Assembly: GCF_014200675.1 (NCBI RefSeq)
Contig: NZ_JACHCI010000003.1
Span: 124,001 to 188,000, forward strand
From: Janthinobacterium saanense
GTDB lineage: Bacteria > Pseudomonadota > Gammaproteobacteria > Burkholderiales > Burkholderiaceae_D
DNA length: 64,000 bases
Reading direction: 5' to 3'
Shown here: positions 1 through 9,032 of the stretch, piece after piece
Position numbering within the stretch: position 1 is the stretch's first letter
Layout of the letters: every line of letters starts with the position of its first letter
Position numbers and translations under genes: made by a program
Notes under the pieces: generated by a model
Told to the model about the DNA's origin: nothing
Databases searched by the model: none
The model's input: the letters and a program-made list of their open reading frames with translations, nothing else

Positions 1-578
1 CCGCTTCCGGCCTGGCGGGCACGGCGCTGGCGCAAGAGGCCAAGCCGGCGCGCGTGAAACCGGCGCCCGGTAAAAGCCCCTGGGGTGAACATACGGATAC
101 GGCGCCCACGCCGCGCCCTGTCAGCGTGCGCCCTGGCGAAGAAACCTTGCCGTCGAAACCGCGCGCCTACACCGATATCGAGAGCTATCACGCGCATATC
201 TATTTTGACGAAGACAGTTACCAGAAGGCAGCGCTGATAAGGAAATGGGCAGCCGAGCGTTTCTCGGTCGAGCTGGGCGACTGGAATCTGGAGCCGCGCG
301 GCCCGCACGTGACGCCCTCGTTCTACTTCGGATTTACGAATGACTTGTTGCCCGTGATCGTGCCGTGGCTGCAATTGAATAGCCTGGGATTGACCATATT
401 GATCCATCCGAATACCGATGATCCGCGCGCCGATCACCTGTATTACGCGCTGTGGGTGAACCGTTCGCAACCGGTGAATGGCTACGCGATGAAGAAGCCG
501 GGGCCGGGCGAACCGCGGGTCGAGCAGATCTACGTCAATACGCACCCGACGGTGAAAATCGAAACGGCACGCGCCTGA
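1..578 (+). CDS. DOPA 4,5-dioxygenase family protein, 5' end cut off by window
   Basis: The reading frame is open from the first bases of the window, so the true start lies upstream. A GTG at 54 is in frame, but the preceding in-frame codons read ASGLAGTALAQEAKP. That is the end of an export signal with an ALA-Q type cleavage site, so 54 is unlikely to be the start. The body carries the family's histidine motifs: YHAHIYFD, then GPHVTPSFYF, then LTILIHPNTDDPRADH. Plant and fungal members open the DOPA ring (extradiol cleavage); the substrate of bacterial homologues is mostly unknown. An exported copy is unusual for this family, and a periplasmic site is my inference. The gene ends at a strong bidirectional terminator shared with the convergent phaZ. 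Confidence 0.8.
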   Translation, partial: ASGLAGTALAQEAKPARVKPAPGKSPWGEHTDTAPTPRPVSVRPGEETLPSKPRAYTDIESYHAHIYFDEDSYQKAALIRKWAAERFSVELGDWNLEPRGPHVTPSFYFGFTNDLLPVIVPWLQLNSLGLTILIHPNTDDPRADHLYYALWVNRSQPVNGYAMKKPGPGEPRVEQIYVNTHPTVKIETARA

Positions 579-598
579 GGTGGAGATAAGCTGGACAT

Positions 599-640
599 AA
601 AAAAATGGCACGCCTGCTTGCGCTGGCGTGCCATTTTTTT
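599..640. terminator. bidirectional intrinsic terminator
   Basis: Stem TGGCACGCC / GGCGTGCCA with a 10-base loop, flanked by seven A on the left and seven T on the right, so it can stop transcription from both sides. It separates the dioxygenase-like gene (+) from phaZ (-). Confidence 0.9.
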
Positions 641-652
641 CAGTGATACAGA

Positions 653-1921
653 TCAGGCATGCTTCTGGATGAATTCGCCAATTTTCGGGCAAATGATTTC
701 ACGCCAGCGACGGCCCGAGAAGATGCCGTAGTGGCCGCATTTCGGCGCCACGAAGTCTTGCTGCATGTGCGCAGGGATGCTGCTGCACAAATCATGGGCT
801 GCCTGCGTCTGGCCTGCGCCGGAAATGTCATCCAGCTCGCCTTCGACCGTGAACAGCGCCACGTTGGTGATGTCTTGCGGACGCACCAGCTGGCCGCCGA
901 CCTTCCAGGTGCCTTTCGGCAAGCTGAATTCCTGGAACACGGTCTTGATCGTGTCCAGATAGTACTCGGCAGGCATGTCCAGCACGGCGTTGTATTCATT
1001 GTAGAACTGGCGATGGCCTTCCGCCGGTTCATCGTCGCCCGTCACCAGGTGCATATAGAACTCGCGGTGGCTTTGTGCGTGGCGGCCAGGATTCATGGCG
1101 ATGAAGCCAGCGTGTTGCAAAAAGCCGGGATAGACCTTGCGGCCAAAGCCCGGATAATTCGGCGGCACGGCATAGATCACGGTGTTTTCAAACCACGAGA
1201 ATTTCTTTTCCGTCGCAAGATCGTTCACTTGCGTGGGCGAGCGGCGTGGGTCGATCGGGCCGCCCATCATCGTCATGGATTTCGGCATGTGCGGATCTTT
1301 GGCGGTCGCCATCAGCGAGATGGCGGCCAGCACGGGCACGGTTGGCTGGCAGACGGAGATCACGTGCAGGTCGGGCGCCAGCAGGCGGATGAACTCTTGC
1401 ACATAATAAATGTAATCGTCCAGGTGGAACGGGCCTTGGGTCAGCGGCACCATGCGCGCGTCGGTCCAGTCGGTGATGTAGACATCGTGCTCGGCCAGCA
1501 AGCCGCGCACCGTATCGCGCAGCAGGGTCGAGTGGTGACCGGACAGGGGGGCAACCAGCAAAACTTTAGGCTGTTGCAAGCCAGTGGCTTCTTTCTTGAA
1601 ATGGATCAAACGGCAAAACGGTTTGTTTACGACTACGTGTTCGAGGATATTGACGCTCTCGCCCTTGACGAGCACGGATTTTATGTCAAATTGCGGTTTT
1701 TCATAGTCTTTGCCAAGGCGGTACATCAGCTCGTAACCGGCTGCGATGCGTTGCGAAAACGGGGTGTGGGCCAGAGGGGAAACCGGGTTGGTAAATAACT
1801 TGGAGGACATGTCTGCCCATTGCATCACCGGAGTGAGGAAGGAGCGTTGCAGTTCGTGCAGTTGGTAAAGCATATAGAGTCCTTGTTTAATTCCAAGCGC
1901 CAATATCGGCTCAAATATCAT
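653..1921 (-). CDS. phaZ: intracellular poly(3-hydroxybutyrate) depolymerase
   Basis: 422 residues, full length for the PhaZ1-type intracellular PHB depolymerases known from Ralstonia. These hydrolyse native PHB granules to mobilise stored carbon. They are alpha/beta-hydrolases with a cysteine nucleophile in place of the usual serine. The motif ISVCQPTVP is visible with Cys about residue 191. The remaining triad candidates are the aspartate in VEGELDD and the histidine in KCGHYGIFSG near the C-terminus. There is no signal peptide, as expected for an enzyme acting on cytoplasmic granules. The gene stands alone, convergent with the first gene of the window. A second PHA-related gene lies at 4492-4776. 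Confidence 0.93.
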   Translation of the reverse strand: MIFEPILALGIKQGLYMLYQLHELQRSFLTPVMQWADMSSKLFTNPVSPLAHTPFSQRIAAGYELMYRLGKDYEKPQFDIKSVLVKGESVNILEHVVVNKPFCRLIHFKKEATGLQQPKVLLVAPLSGHHSTLLRDTVRGLLAEHDVYITDWTDARMVPLTQGPFHLDDYIYYVQEFIRLLAPDLHVISVCQPTVPVLAAISLMATAKDPHMPKSMTMMGGPIDPRRSPTQVNDLATEKKFSWFENTVIYAVPPNYPGFGRKVYPGFLQHAGFIAMNPGRHAQSHREFYMHLVTGDDEPAEGHRQFYNEYNAVLDMPAEYYLDTIKTVFQEFSLPKGTWKVGGQLVRPQDITNVALFTVEGELDDISGAGQTQAAHDLCSSIPAHMQQDFVAPKCGHYGIFSGRRWREIICPKIGEFIQKHA

Positions 1922-2046
1922 AATCCAATTTTATGACATTTGTAGAGGACAAAATGTGCTTTACCGCGCACAGCGTCACACTTTGCGCCCCATTGTGTCA
2001 ATGCGCCACACTTGTGTGAAAAGATCGGTAATCATGTTTTTAAAGC

Positions 2047-2074
2047 AAAAAAGCAGCGTTTCCGCTGCTTTTTT
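2047..2074. terminator. intrinsic terminator after fdxA
   Basis: Perfect 12-bp stem with a TTTC loop (AAAAAAGCAGCG / CGCTGCTTTTTT). The T-rich side works for the minus-strand fdxA, and the symmetry makes it bidirectional. Confidence 0.9.
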
Positions 2075-2102
2075 AATATTGTTTCTTTATTGGCGATGCG
2101 TC

Positions 2103-2426
2103 TTAGCGTACCAGCATGTCCAGCTTTTCCTTGACGTCCTTGTATTGCTCGGCTTCCGGCAATGCAGCTTTGGTCTTGGTAATCGACGGCCAGTTGCGGG
2201 CCAGGTCGACGTTAATCTTGATGAAGGTTTGCTGATCGCCAGGCACGTCTTCTTCCGCGAAAATCGCGTTCACCGGGCACTCTGCCACGCATACTGCGCA
2301 ATCAATACATTCGTCCGGATCGATTGCCAGGAAATTGGGGCCTTCCCGGAAACAATCTACCGGGCAGACATCGACGCAGTCGGTGTAACGACAAGCGATG
2401 CAGGATTCGGTGACAACGTGGGTCAT
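2103..2426 (-). CDS. fdxA: seven-iron ferredoxin FdxA
   Basis: 107 residues. The cysteines fall at 9, 17, 21, 25, 40, 43, 46 and 50, with an extra one at 12. This matches, one residue shifted, the pattern of Azotobacter-type 7Fe ferredoxins, which bind one [3Fe-4S] and one [4Fe-4S] cluster. [12 protein letters not shown] is the second cluster motif. The acidic C-terminal extension is also typical. It is a small cytoplasmic electron carrier whose partner cannot be read from the context. It is a single-gene unit with its own terminator. Confidence 0.95.
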   Translation of the reverse strand: MTHVVTESCIACRYTDCVDVCPVDCFREGPNFLAIDPDECIDCAVCVAECPVNAIFAEEDVPGDQQTFIKINVDLARNWPSITKTKAALPEAEQYKDVKEKLDMLVR

Positions 2427-2601
2427 AACAGTCCTATCAATATTGGGAGGTGCTGTAGCGCCTGAAGGAATATCGGCGGCGCATACTAAAGCAAAGCCTC
2501 GTATTTTAAGGCAATTCCTTATTTCTCACAAATCCGGCTTAGATACAATACGCATAAGTAAATTCTTTTTTGGCAGCGCCACGGCTGTACAGGGAAGCGC
2601 T

Positions 2602-2889
2602 TCAGTTGGCGGCGCGGATTTGCGCCACCAGGTTTTGCCAGTGGGCATTTTCAGCGCTGCCATCTTCGGCAAAGCTGATCGTGCGGCGCGCGTCGGGAGC
2701 CTCGACGGTGATGCGCCAATGCACCAGATCGGCGCCCACGGCGGCGTCGCCAGCCTGGCTGCCATTGAAGAAGCCGCTGCTGGCCAGCGCCGCTTCGAGC
2801 GTGCGGCCGGCAGGATGGGTTTGCGTATCGATGTCATAGTGCTCATGCAGGCCGGCAAAGCCGCCGCTGCTGCTGGCTGATATTTTCAT
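2602..2889 (-). CDS. emfourin-like protease inhibitor
   Basis: 95 residues from the ATG at 2889, which has the Shine-Dalgarno AGGGAG seven bases upstream. The frame is open further upstream, but without such a site. The protein begins [14 protein letters not shown] and has no signal peptide. Emfourin, described in Serratia, is a small inhibitor encoded next to the M4 peptidase protealysin and inhibits it. Size, glycine-rich N-terminus and position 23 bases after the M4-like peptidase stop all fit. The assignment rests on context plus general resemblance. The pair would form one transcript, so enzyme and inhibitor are made together. Confidence 0.72.
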   Translation of the reverse strand: MKISASSSGGFAGLHEHYDIDTQTHPAGRTLEAALASSGFFNGSQAGDAAVGADLVHWRITVEAPDARRTISFAEDGSAENAHWQNLVAQIRAAN

Positions 2890-2912
2890 GGTGCTCCCTG
2901 TGATGGATGGGT

Positions 2913-4334
2913 TTATTCGGTTCTGCAGGCATAGTCGCGGCACCAGGCGGCCAGCGCGGCCCGTTCCGCATCGAGTTCCTGGTCGGATGTGCTGTATTCG
3001 GCGTGGTTCATGGTGCCACAGCAGGCGCGCCGGTCTTGCACGGCGCCGGCTTCATCGACGATGCCGGGTGCATAAGCTGTATGTTCGCCGCCCATGTCCA
3101 CGCCAGCGCCTGCACTGAGCGTGGTACTGAGCACCTCGCGCCGGGTGAAGCTGCTGCGGATGAAATCGAGATAGCCGGCTTTGCCATCGCTGCTGGCGAT
3201 GGCCAGCATATGGTTGGCCACGTCGGCATAGCTGGCCGCCAGGTTGGGTGAGGCCAGCAGGGCGCGCAAGACCAGGCCGCGCAGGTAGTCGCCGCAGCGG
3301 TGCAGCACGGCAGCGTCGTCTTCCACTTGCGGCTGGCGTTCATGGGAAAAGATGTCGGCCAGGATGTCGTAGATGGCGCCCGTAAATACTTGCGAAATTG
3401 CATGCACCTCCGTGCCCGCTTCGGACAGCTTGATGTCATTGTCGGCGTTGCGCAAGCCGTTCGGGCGGCCCAGCGCCAGGCCAAATTGTTCGGCCAGGTC
3501 GGCCAGAAAGGTTTTGTCGTGCAAGTCAGACTTGGTCTGGGCGATCACCGCTTCCACCTGGTCCAGCTGCGACAGGGCCAGGAAGATGGCGGTCAGGTCG
3601 CCGAATGATTCGTGTAAGCCGCCTGTCTGCGGCGGGTTGTTGCTGAGCAGCCACTGTGGTTTCAATCCATCGAGCACGGCGTGCCCGGTTTCATGCGAAA
3701 CGATGTCGAGCGAGCGGCAGGTGTAGACGCGCTCGGTGGCGCCGCTGGGAATGAAGTCGCCGAACTTGAGCGCCGTGTCGCTGCGGCTGTAATACGCGTT
3801 CATGACATTGGGCAAGCCGTGCGGAAACACACGCAAGGGAGCGGTATTGCTGGCGCTATTCCATTGCCAGGGCAGCGGCGAAGGCGTGCCTATGCTGGCC
3901 AGCGCGCGCTGGTACATGGTGAGTGTCATGCGCACGATGGCAAAGGTGTGCACTGCGTCGAACTGGTCGGTGTTGGGCGAGACGATGAAGTCGCCGAAGG
4001 CGTTGGGACTGACCTGGGCGATGCCCGGTTCGCCGAAGGTGATGCGTGCATCGCGCGGGCCTTGCAGTATCAGCCCAGGCACGAAGGCCTTGCGTGTGCC
4101 CAGTTCGCTCACGGACGGATCTTGCTTCCAGATCAGCATGCGCGAGCCGGCCGGCACGGCCGCCAGTGTGCGCCCGCTGCCATCATTCAGGCGCGGCGGA
4201 CCAGGCTGCAAGGTCAGCTGGGCCTGCTTGCGGTGCTGGCGGTAGGGTGCTGACGGCGTGGGCACGTAGCCGACGGGCAGGGAAACGCATTGGGTCAGCA
4301 CGGCTTCGACCGGTACGATGACTTTCTGGTCCAT
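2913..4334 (-). CDS. divergent M4-like (gluzincin) zinc metallopeptidase
   Basis: 473 residues. The zinc site reads SHETGHAVLDGL (HExxH). About 28 residues after the first histidine comes GGLHESFGD, matching the NExxSD glutamate ligand of thermolysin. GTEVHAISQVFTGAIYD aligns with the catalytic-histidine region (GGVHxNSG) of M4. The order of motifs is thermolysin-like, but the sequences are far from the classical HELTH/HEMTH forms. There is no signal peptide or obvious propeptide, so a cytoplasmic site or non-classical release is likely, as reported for protealysin-like enzymes. The start is supported by AGGGAG before the ATG. The downstream inhibitor-like gene supports M4 kinship. The substrate is unknown. 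Confidence 0.8.
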   Translation of the reverse strand: MDQKVIVPVEAVLTQCVSLPVGYVPTPSAPYRQHRKQAQLTLQPGPPRLNDGSGRTLAAVPAGSRMLIWKQDPSVSELGTRKAFVPGLILQGPRDARITFGEPGIAQVSPNAFGDFIVSPNTDQFDAVHTFAIVRMTLTMYQRALASIGTPSPLPWQWNSASNTAPLRVFPHGLPNVMNAYYSRSDTALKFGDFIPSGATERVYTCRSLDIVSHETGHAVLDGLKPQWLLSNNPPQTGGLHESFGDLTAIFLALSQLDQVEAVIAQTKSDLHDKTFLADLAEQFGLALGRPNGLRNADNDIKLSEAGTEVHAISQVFTGAIYDILADIFSHERQPQVEDDAAVLHRCGDYLRGLVLRALLASPNLAASYADVANHMLAIASSDGKAGYLDFIRSSFTRREVLSTTLSAGAGVDMGGEHTAYAPGIVDEAGAVQDRRACCGTMNHAEYSTSDQELDAERAALAAWCRDYACRTE

Positions 4335-4491
4335 GGCGACTCTCCCTGACTAGCGGCGGCTGGAAGTGAAATCATCTGCCCGCACGGCCCTGGCTGGTTT
4401 GATGCGGCGCAAGCGGATGTCGGAAGGGGTGGCTTTCCGGCTGTTATCATGCTGGCCGTGTCGTACCCGTTTTTAATAAAAGGATAGTTTG

Positions 4492-4776
4492 ATGGCGGAT
4501 ATCAATATAGTTCAGCAGCATCAGCTGACAGCAGAAAAGGCCCGTGCAGCGGCGCAGCAAGTGGCTGACAAGCTGGCCCGGGAGTTTGATCTGGCGTGTA
4601 CCTGGGATGGCGATGTCTTGCGCTTCGAGCGCAGTGGCGTCGACGGTGCGCTGACCCTGGGCAAAGAACAGGCCCAGCTCACAATCAAGCTCGGTTTCAT
4701 GCTCAGCGCCTTCGCTTCCACGATCGAAGGCAAGATCGCGGAAAAGATGCGCAAGGTGTTTACAGAGCAGGCTTGA
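4492..4776 (+). CDS. polyhydroxyalkanoic acid system family protein
   Basis: 94 residues from the ATG at 4492, preceded by AGGATAG. A TTG one codon earlier is less likely. The sequence resembles the small PHA-granule-region family found in PHA-making bacteria: an N-terminal helix with alternating charged residues, then CTWDGDVLRFERSGVDG and LTLGKEQAQLTIKLG, and a basic C-terminal helix. Its biochemical role is not established. Presence near phaZ fits a role in PHA metabolism, but the two are not in one operon. Confidence 0.85.
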   Translation: MADINIVQQHQLTAEKARAAAQQVADKLAREFDLACTWDGDVLRFERSGVDGALTLGKEQAQLTIKLGFMLSAFASTIEGKIAEKMRKVFTEQA

Positions 4777-5339
4777 TGCTGGTCAGGGCGCCTTGTTCGA
4801 TGCCATTTCTGCATGGCCACGACAGGGCGCCGTGCGCCGCTCTTGGCACTGTTTTACGCTTGACTGTACGTTGCCGCACATTACTACCATGTTTCAATTT
4901 AGAAAGCTATTGGACTTTGACGTCTTTTTGCGTTATACTTGACGCATATTTACAACAGCTTCAACGCATCATCTTCTGCTTCGCAGTACTTTTCCTCTGA
5001 CTTTTTATAGTCATTTGGTTAATATTTCTTCGGGTTATAACACCCGCATCCGCTTAATCGTTTTTGACCGATTTTTTCGGTTAGATACATTTGGTGCCAT
5101 GTATTTATGGCGCCAGCGTCGCTAAAAGTCCTGAACCACAGCCTCTTTTTAGCACGCACTGGGCACCCCGGCATGACTTATCGATATGCCGGTTACACGC
5201 GTGTCATCCCTGCTATCTGTCGCTCCCGTGCGCATTGCGCCGTTGCGTAGCCGACGGAGCAGGGTTTGCTGATACCTGTCGCAAGCTTGCATGCTTGCAA
5301 GGTGTCATTCCATTCGTCAAATCGAGGGAGAACCACAAC
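4777..5339 (+). promoter_or_regulatory. long leader/promoter region of proVWX
   Basis: 563 bases without a convincing gene. A sigma-70-like promoter is visible at 4910-4939 (TTGGAC, 18-base spacer, TATACT). The transcribed leader would then be about 390 bases, unusually long. It contains three stem-loops: 5067-5081 (ACCGA/TCGGT), 5093-5114 (GGTGCCAT/ATGGCGCC, one G-T pair) and 5168-5192 (CCGGCAT/ATGCCGG, 11-base loop). Osmotic control through the leader is possible but unproven. I do not recognise a known riboswitch class. Confidence 0.45.
4910..4939 (+). promoter_or_regulatory. candidate sigma-70 promoter for proVWX
   Basis: TTGGAC at 4910-4915 and TATACT at 4934-4939 with an 18-base spacer. 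It is the best -35/-10 pair I see between the PHA-system gene and proV. Confidence 0.5.
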
Positions 5340-6575
5340 GTGGCAAAACAAATCATTATCGACCATGTATTCAAGGTGTTCGGCGACCAGCCCGATACTG
5401 CGCTGGAACTCGTCCACCAGGGCGCCAGCAAACAAGACATCCTGGCCAAGACCGGCTGCACCATCGGCGTGTTCGACGCCAGTTTCACCATTGAAGCAGG
5501 CGAGATTTTCGTCATCATGGGCCTGTCCGGTTCGGGCAAGTCCACCCTGGTACGCATGTTGAACCGTCTGATTGAACCGACGGCAGGCAAGATCCTGATC
5601 GACGGCAACGATATCAATACCTTGCCGGACGCCCAGTTGCGCGCGCTGCGCCGCAAGGACATCAGCATGGTATTCCAGTCGTTCGCGCTGCTGCCGCAAA
5701 TTACCGTACTCGACAATACCGCCTTCGGCATGGAGCTGGCCGGCATGCCGAAAGCTGAGCGCCACGCGCTGGCCCAGCAAGCGCTGGAGCAGGTAGGCCT
5801 GGCCGGTTATGGCGCCAGTTATCCCGACGAGTTGTCGGGCGGCATGCAGCAGCGTGTGGGCCTGGCCCGTGCGCTGGCTTGCGATCCATCGATTTTGCTG
5901 ATGGATGAAGCGTTTTCCGCACTCGATCCCATCATCCGCACGGAAATGCAATCGGAACTGCTGCGTTTGCAACAGATCAAGCGCCGCACCATCGTCTTCA
6001 TTTCGCATGACCTCGATGAAGCGATGCGCATCGGCGACCGCGTTGCCATCATGAAAGATGGCCATGTGGTGCAAGTGGGCACGCCGGAAGAAATCCTGCG
6101 CAAACCTGCCAACGATTACGTGCGCAACTTTGTGCGCGGCGTCGATGCGGCGGCGGTCTTCAAGGCCAGCGATATTGCCCGCAAGAGCCAGGTGGTGGTG
6201 TCCGAATCGCCGACCCGCGGTTCGCGCGCTGCACTGACCATGCTGGAAGACCAGGACCGGGCGTATGCCTATGTAGTTTGCCCGCAGAAAAAATTCCTCG
6301 GCGTGGTATCGGCCGACTCGCTGCGCAACGCGCTCGATGGCCACGTCGGACCGCTGGGCCTGCAGCATGCCTACCTGACTGAAGTGCAGACGATTAATGC
6401 CGATGAGCCCGTGGCCGGCCTGTTCGGCCAGGTGGCGCAACTGCCTTACGCCGTTCCAGTGGTGGCCAATGATGGCAGCTTCCGCGGCGCCATCAGCAAG
6501 ACAACCTTGCTGAAGTTCCTCGACCGCGACACGCCAGCCATTGCCGAGCCACAATTACAGAAAGGACAAGCATGA
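5340..6575 (+). CDS. proV: glycine betaine/proline ABC transporter ATP-binding protein ProV
   Basis: 411 residues from the GTG at 5340, which has GAGGGAG nine to ten bases upstream. The frame extends upstream, but that part is leader-like and non-homologous. The Walker A is GLSGSGKST, the ABC signature [15 protein letters not shown] and the Walker [13 protein letters not shown], followed by the H-loop ISHDLDEA. The last ~130 residues match the CBS-domain tail of OpuA/ProV ATPases, which senses ionic strength in characterised members. It energises uptake of compatible solutes. The gene overlaps proW by four bases (ATGA), so the two are translationally coupled. Confidence 0.95.
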   Translation: MAKQIIIDHVFKVFGDQPDTALELVHQGASKQDILAKTGCTIGVFDASFTIEAGEIFVIMGLSGSGKSTLVRMLNRLIEPTAGKILIDGNDINTLPDAQLRALRRKDISMVFQSFALLPQITVLDNTAFGMELAGMPKAERHALAQQALEQVGLAGYGASYPDELSGGMQQRVGLARALACDPSILLMDEAFSALDPIIRTEMQSELLRLQQIKRRTIVFISHDLDEAMRIGDRVAIMKDGHVVQVGTPEEILRKPANDYVRNFVRGVDAAAVFKASDIARKSQVVVSESPTRGSRAALTMLEDQDRAYAYVVCPQKKFLGVVSADSLRNALDGHVGPLGLQHAYLTEVQTINADEPVAGLFGQVAQLPYAVPVVANDGSFRGAISKTTLLKFLDRDTPAIAEPQLQKGQA

Positions 6576-7702
6576 ATCCAGATAACGTTAGCGTAATCGA
6601 ACCCGTCGTCGAGCAAGCAGCCACTGCCGTTGTACACGCACCGCAAATCAATCCCTGGGCCATGACGCCGCCACCGGCTGGCAGTACCGCCTGGCTCGAC
6701 GCTGCGGCGCCGGCCGTATCGCCAGAACATGCCACTGGTTTCCACCTGTCGCACATCTTTGACGGTTCGCTGCCACTGGAAAGCTGGATCAACCAGGGCC
6801 TGGGCTGGGTCGTGACCCATTTCCGTCCGTTTTTCCAGGCCGTGCGCGCGCCGATCGACAGCACCTTGAATGGCGTGCAGGATGTGCTGATGGTGCTTCC
6901 ATCGCTGAGCCTGATCGCCATCATCGGCTTGCTGGCCTGGCAATTTACCAGCCGTACTCTGGCCGTCGGCACCGTGCTGGCGCTGCTGGTGGTATCGATG
7001 CTGGGCATCTGGCCAGAAGCCATGGTGACCTTGTCGCTGGTGCTGACCTCGCTCGCCTTCTGCCTGGCGATCGGTCTGCCCTTGGGGATTTTCCTCGCCA
7101 GCAGCGACCGCGCGCAAAATTTCCTGCGTCCGGTGCTCGACGCCATGCAAACCACGCCCGCCTTCGTGTATCTGGTGCCGGTAGTGATGCTGTTTGGTAT
7201 CGGTAATGCGCCTGGCGTGATCGTGACGATCATCTTTGCCTTGCCGCCACTGGTGCGCCTGACCAACCTGGGTATCCGCCAGGTGCGTCCCGACCTGATC
7301 GAAGCGGCCCGCGCCTACGGTGCGTCGCCGTGGCAATTGCTGACCCGCGTGCAATTTCCGCTGGCCATGCCATCGATCATGGCCGGTATCAACCAGTCGC
7401 TGATGCTGTCCCTGTCGATGGTGGTAATTGCCTCGATGATCGCCGTTGGTGGCCTGGGGCAAATGGTATTGCGCGGCATCGGCCGCCTGGACATGGGCCT
7501 GGCAACCGTCGGTGGCCTGGGCATCGTGCTGTTGGCCATTACCCTGGACCGCTTGACGCAATCCATGGGCCAGCCGCGCCGTGGCGTGCGCCACTGGTAC
7601 CAGACGGGCCCAGCCGGTTTCGTGCTGCGCCTGGTGCGCGGCAATGCTGATCGCGCTGAAGCACAGACCACGCAGCAAGCGACGCTTGCCAACGCACAAT
7701 AA
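6572..7702 (+). CDS. proW: glycine betaine/proline ABC transporter permease ProW
   Basis: 376 residues. A hydrophilic N-terminal stretch of about 95 residues precedes the hydrophobic core. The BPD_transp_1 fold includes the EAA-like loop [24 protein letters not shown], which contacts the ATPase. The long N-terminal extension is typical of ProW rather than OpuAB. It is an inner-membrane component of the same importer as its neighbours, overlapping proV by four bases and followed 11 bases later by proX. Confidence 0.95.
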   Translation: MNPDNVSVIEPVVEQAATAVVHAPQINPWAMTPPPAGSTAWLDAAAPAVSPEHATGFHLSHIFDGSLPLESWINQGLGWVVTHFRPFFQAVRAPIDSTLNGVQDVLMVLPSLSLIAIIGLLAWQFTSRTLAVGTVLALLVVSMLGIWPEAMVTLSLVLTSLAFCLAIGLPLGIFLASSDRAQNFLRPVLDAMQTTPAFVYLVPVVMLFGIGNAPGVIVTIIFALPPLVRLTNLGIRQVRPDLIEAARAYGASPWQLLTRVQFPLAMPSIMAGINQSLMLSLSMVVIASMIAVGGLGQMVLRGIGRLDMGLATVGGLGIVLLAITLDRLTQSMGQPRRGVRHWYQTGPAGFVLRLVRGNADRAEAQTTQQATLANAQ

Positions 7703-7713
7703 AAAGGAAACGC

Positions 7714-8766
7714 ATGCAACAAACTAAACATTTTAAAGCAACGCAAAAATCGCAACGCCGCTTCAAATGGATCTCGGCCCTGGCGCTTGCCGCCCTGGCC
7801 CTGACTACCAGCCTGGCCATGGCGCAGGCGCCAGTCGACGCCAGTCTGCCCGGCGCCGGCATCAAGGTGCAAGCGCTGCAAAGCTCGATCGCGGAAGAAA
7901 CTTTCCAGACCATGCTGGTCGACCGCGCACTGGAAAAGCTCGGTTACGAGGTGTTGCCGATCAAGGAAGTGGAATATCCGACTGCGCATATCGCGATTGC
8001 CAATGGCGACGCTACCTTCATGGCCGTGCACTGGGACCCGATGCACAAGGATTTTTATAACAATGCGGGCGGCGACGCCAAGCTGTCGCGCACCGGGCAG
8101 TATGCAGGTCCGGCCGCACAGGGTTATCTGATCGACAAGGCGACCTCGGAAAAGTACAACATCACCAATATCGACCAGTTGCGCGACCCTAACCTGGCCA
8201 AGCTGTTCGACCATGACGGCGACGGCAAGGCCGATCTGACCGGTTGCAACCCGGGCTGGGGCTGCGAGGCGCTGATTGAGCATCATATGGATGCCTATAA
8301 ATTGCGCGACACCGTCAAGCACGTACAAGGCAGTTATGCGGCCCTGATCGCCGATACCCTGGGCCGCTACAAGCGTGGCGAACCCATACTGTATTACACG
8401 TGGACGCCCTACTGGGTCAGCGGCGTGCTGGTGCCGGGACGCGACGTGGTTTGGCTCAAGGTACCGTTTTCAGCCAATCCGGACAATGTGAATACCCGCC
8501 TCGATGATGGCAGCGATTACGGTTTTGCCGTCAACACGGCGCGTATCGTGGCCAATAAAGCGTGGGTGGAGAAAAACCCGGCAGCGGCCAAGCTGTTCGA
8601 AGTGATGCAATTGCCGGTGGCCGACATCAATGCGCAAAACGAGCGCATGCGCACTGGCGAAAACACGCAGCAGGATATCGCGCGCCATACGGATGGCTGG
8701 ATCAAGTTCCACCAGCAAACGTTTGATGGCTGGATCGCCCAGGCTTTGGCCGCAGCGAAGAAGTAA
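7714..8766 (+). CDS. proX: glycine betaine/proline ABC transporter substrate-binding protein ProX
   Basis: 350 residues with a long N-region and a Sec signal ending near LAMAQAPVD, so it is periplasmic. The OpuAC/ProX fold is indicated by [13 protein letters not shown] and [11 protein letters not shown], whose tryptophans are the sort that cage quaternary ammonium groups in betaine-binding proteins. Shine-Dalgarno AAAGGAAACGC precedes the ATG. The final codons plus stop lie in a perfect 12-base tandem repeat (8754-8777), and a hairpin terminator follows at 8802. Substrate choice among glycine betaine, proline betaine and choline cannot be read from sequence. Confidence 0.95.
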   Translation: MQQTKHFKATQKSQRRFKWISALALAALALTTSLAMAQAPVDASLPGAGIKVQALQSSIAEETFQTMLVDRALEKLGYEVLPIKEVEYPTAHIAIANGDATFMAVHWDPMHKDFYNNAGGDAKLSRTGQYAGPAAQGYLIDKATSEKYNITNIDQLRDPNLAKLFDHDGDGKADLTGCNPGWGCEALIEHHMDAYKLRDTVKHVQGSYAALIADTLGRYKRGEPILYYTWTPYWVSGVLVPGRDVVWLKVPFSANPDNVNTRLDDGSDYGFAVNTARIVANKAWVEKNPAAAKLFEVMQLPVADINAQNERMRTGENTQQDIARHTDGWIKFHQQTFDGWIAQALAAAKK

Positions 8767-8777
8767 GCGAAGAAGTA
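8754..8777. repeat. 12-bp perfect tandem repeat at the end of proX
   Basis: AGCGAAGAAGTA occurs twice back to back. The first copy encodes the last residues A-K-K and begins the stop codon. The second copy repeats the same codons and an in-frame TAA. Confidence 0.95.
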
Positions 8778-8796
8778 AAAGCGCTTTTTGCATGCG

Positions 8797-9032
8797 CTGT
8801 GAGTGGCTACCGCTTCGGTAGCCACTTTTGCGTTTACAGGCTGTTTTGGTGGTTTTCTGTGAATTTTTTGCCGTTTTTGGCCTGTTTTAAGGTAAAAATG
8901 GAGAAACCCGTCAAAACAGGCACGCGCCTGCGAGTGACTACGCATTCCGTAGGCACTATGGCGTTTTTAGGCTGTTTCAGTGGTTTTTGGTGATTTTTTC
9001 GCCGTTTTTGGCCAATTTCAGGTGCAACATGG
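8797..9032. repeat. diverged direct duplication of ~105 bp, copies at 8797-8901 and 8928-9032
   Basis: The two copies align end to end. GAGTGGCTACCGC corresponds to GAGTGACTACGC, both continue with a hairpin right arm, then TAGGCTGTTTCAGTGGTTTT corresponds to CAGGCTGTTTTGGTGGTTTT, then TTTGCCGTTTTTGGCC and a final ATGG. Copy 1 contains the proX terminator. Copy 2 runs into the 3' end of the acetyltransferase gene and encodes its last residues. Confidence 0.8.
8802..8829 (+). terminator. intrinsic terminator after proX
   Basis: An 11-bp perfect stem (AGTGGCTACCG / CGGTAGCCACT) with a three-base loop, followed by T residues. It lies inside copy 1 of the duplicated segment. Confidence 0.88.

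Noticed and set aside
4917-4939. TTGACG / TATACT as promoter of proV
   Set aside because: The spacer is only about 11 bases; the TTGGAC/TATACT pair with 18 bases is better.
5091-5339. N-terminal extension of ProV to an earlier start
   Set aside because: It covers stem-loops of the leader, has no similarity to ATPase N-termini, and the GTG at 5340 has a strong ribosome site.
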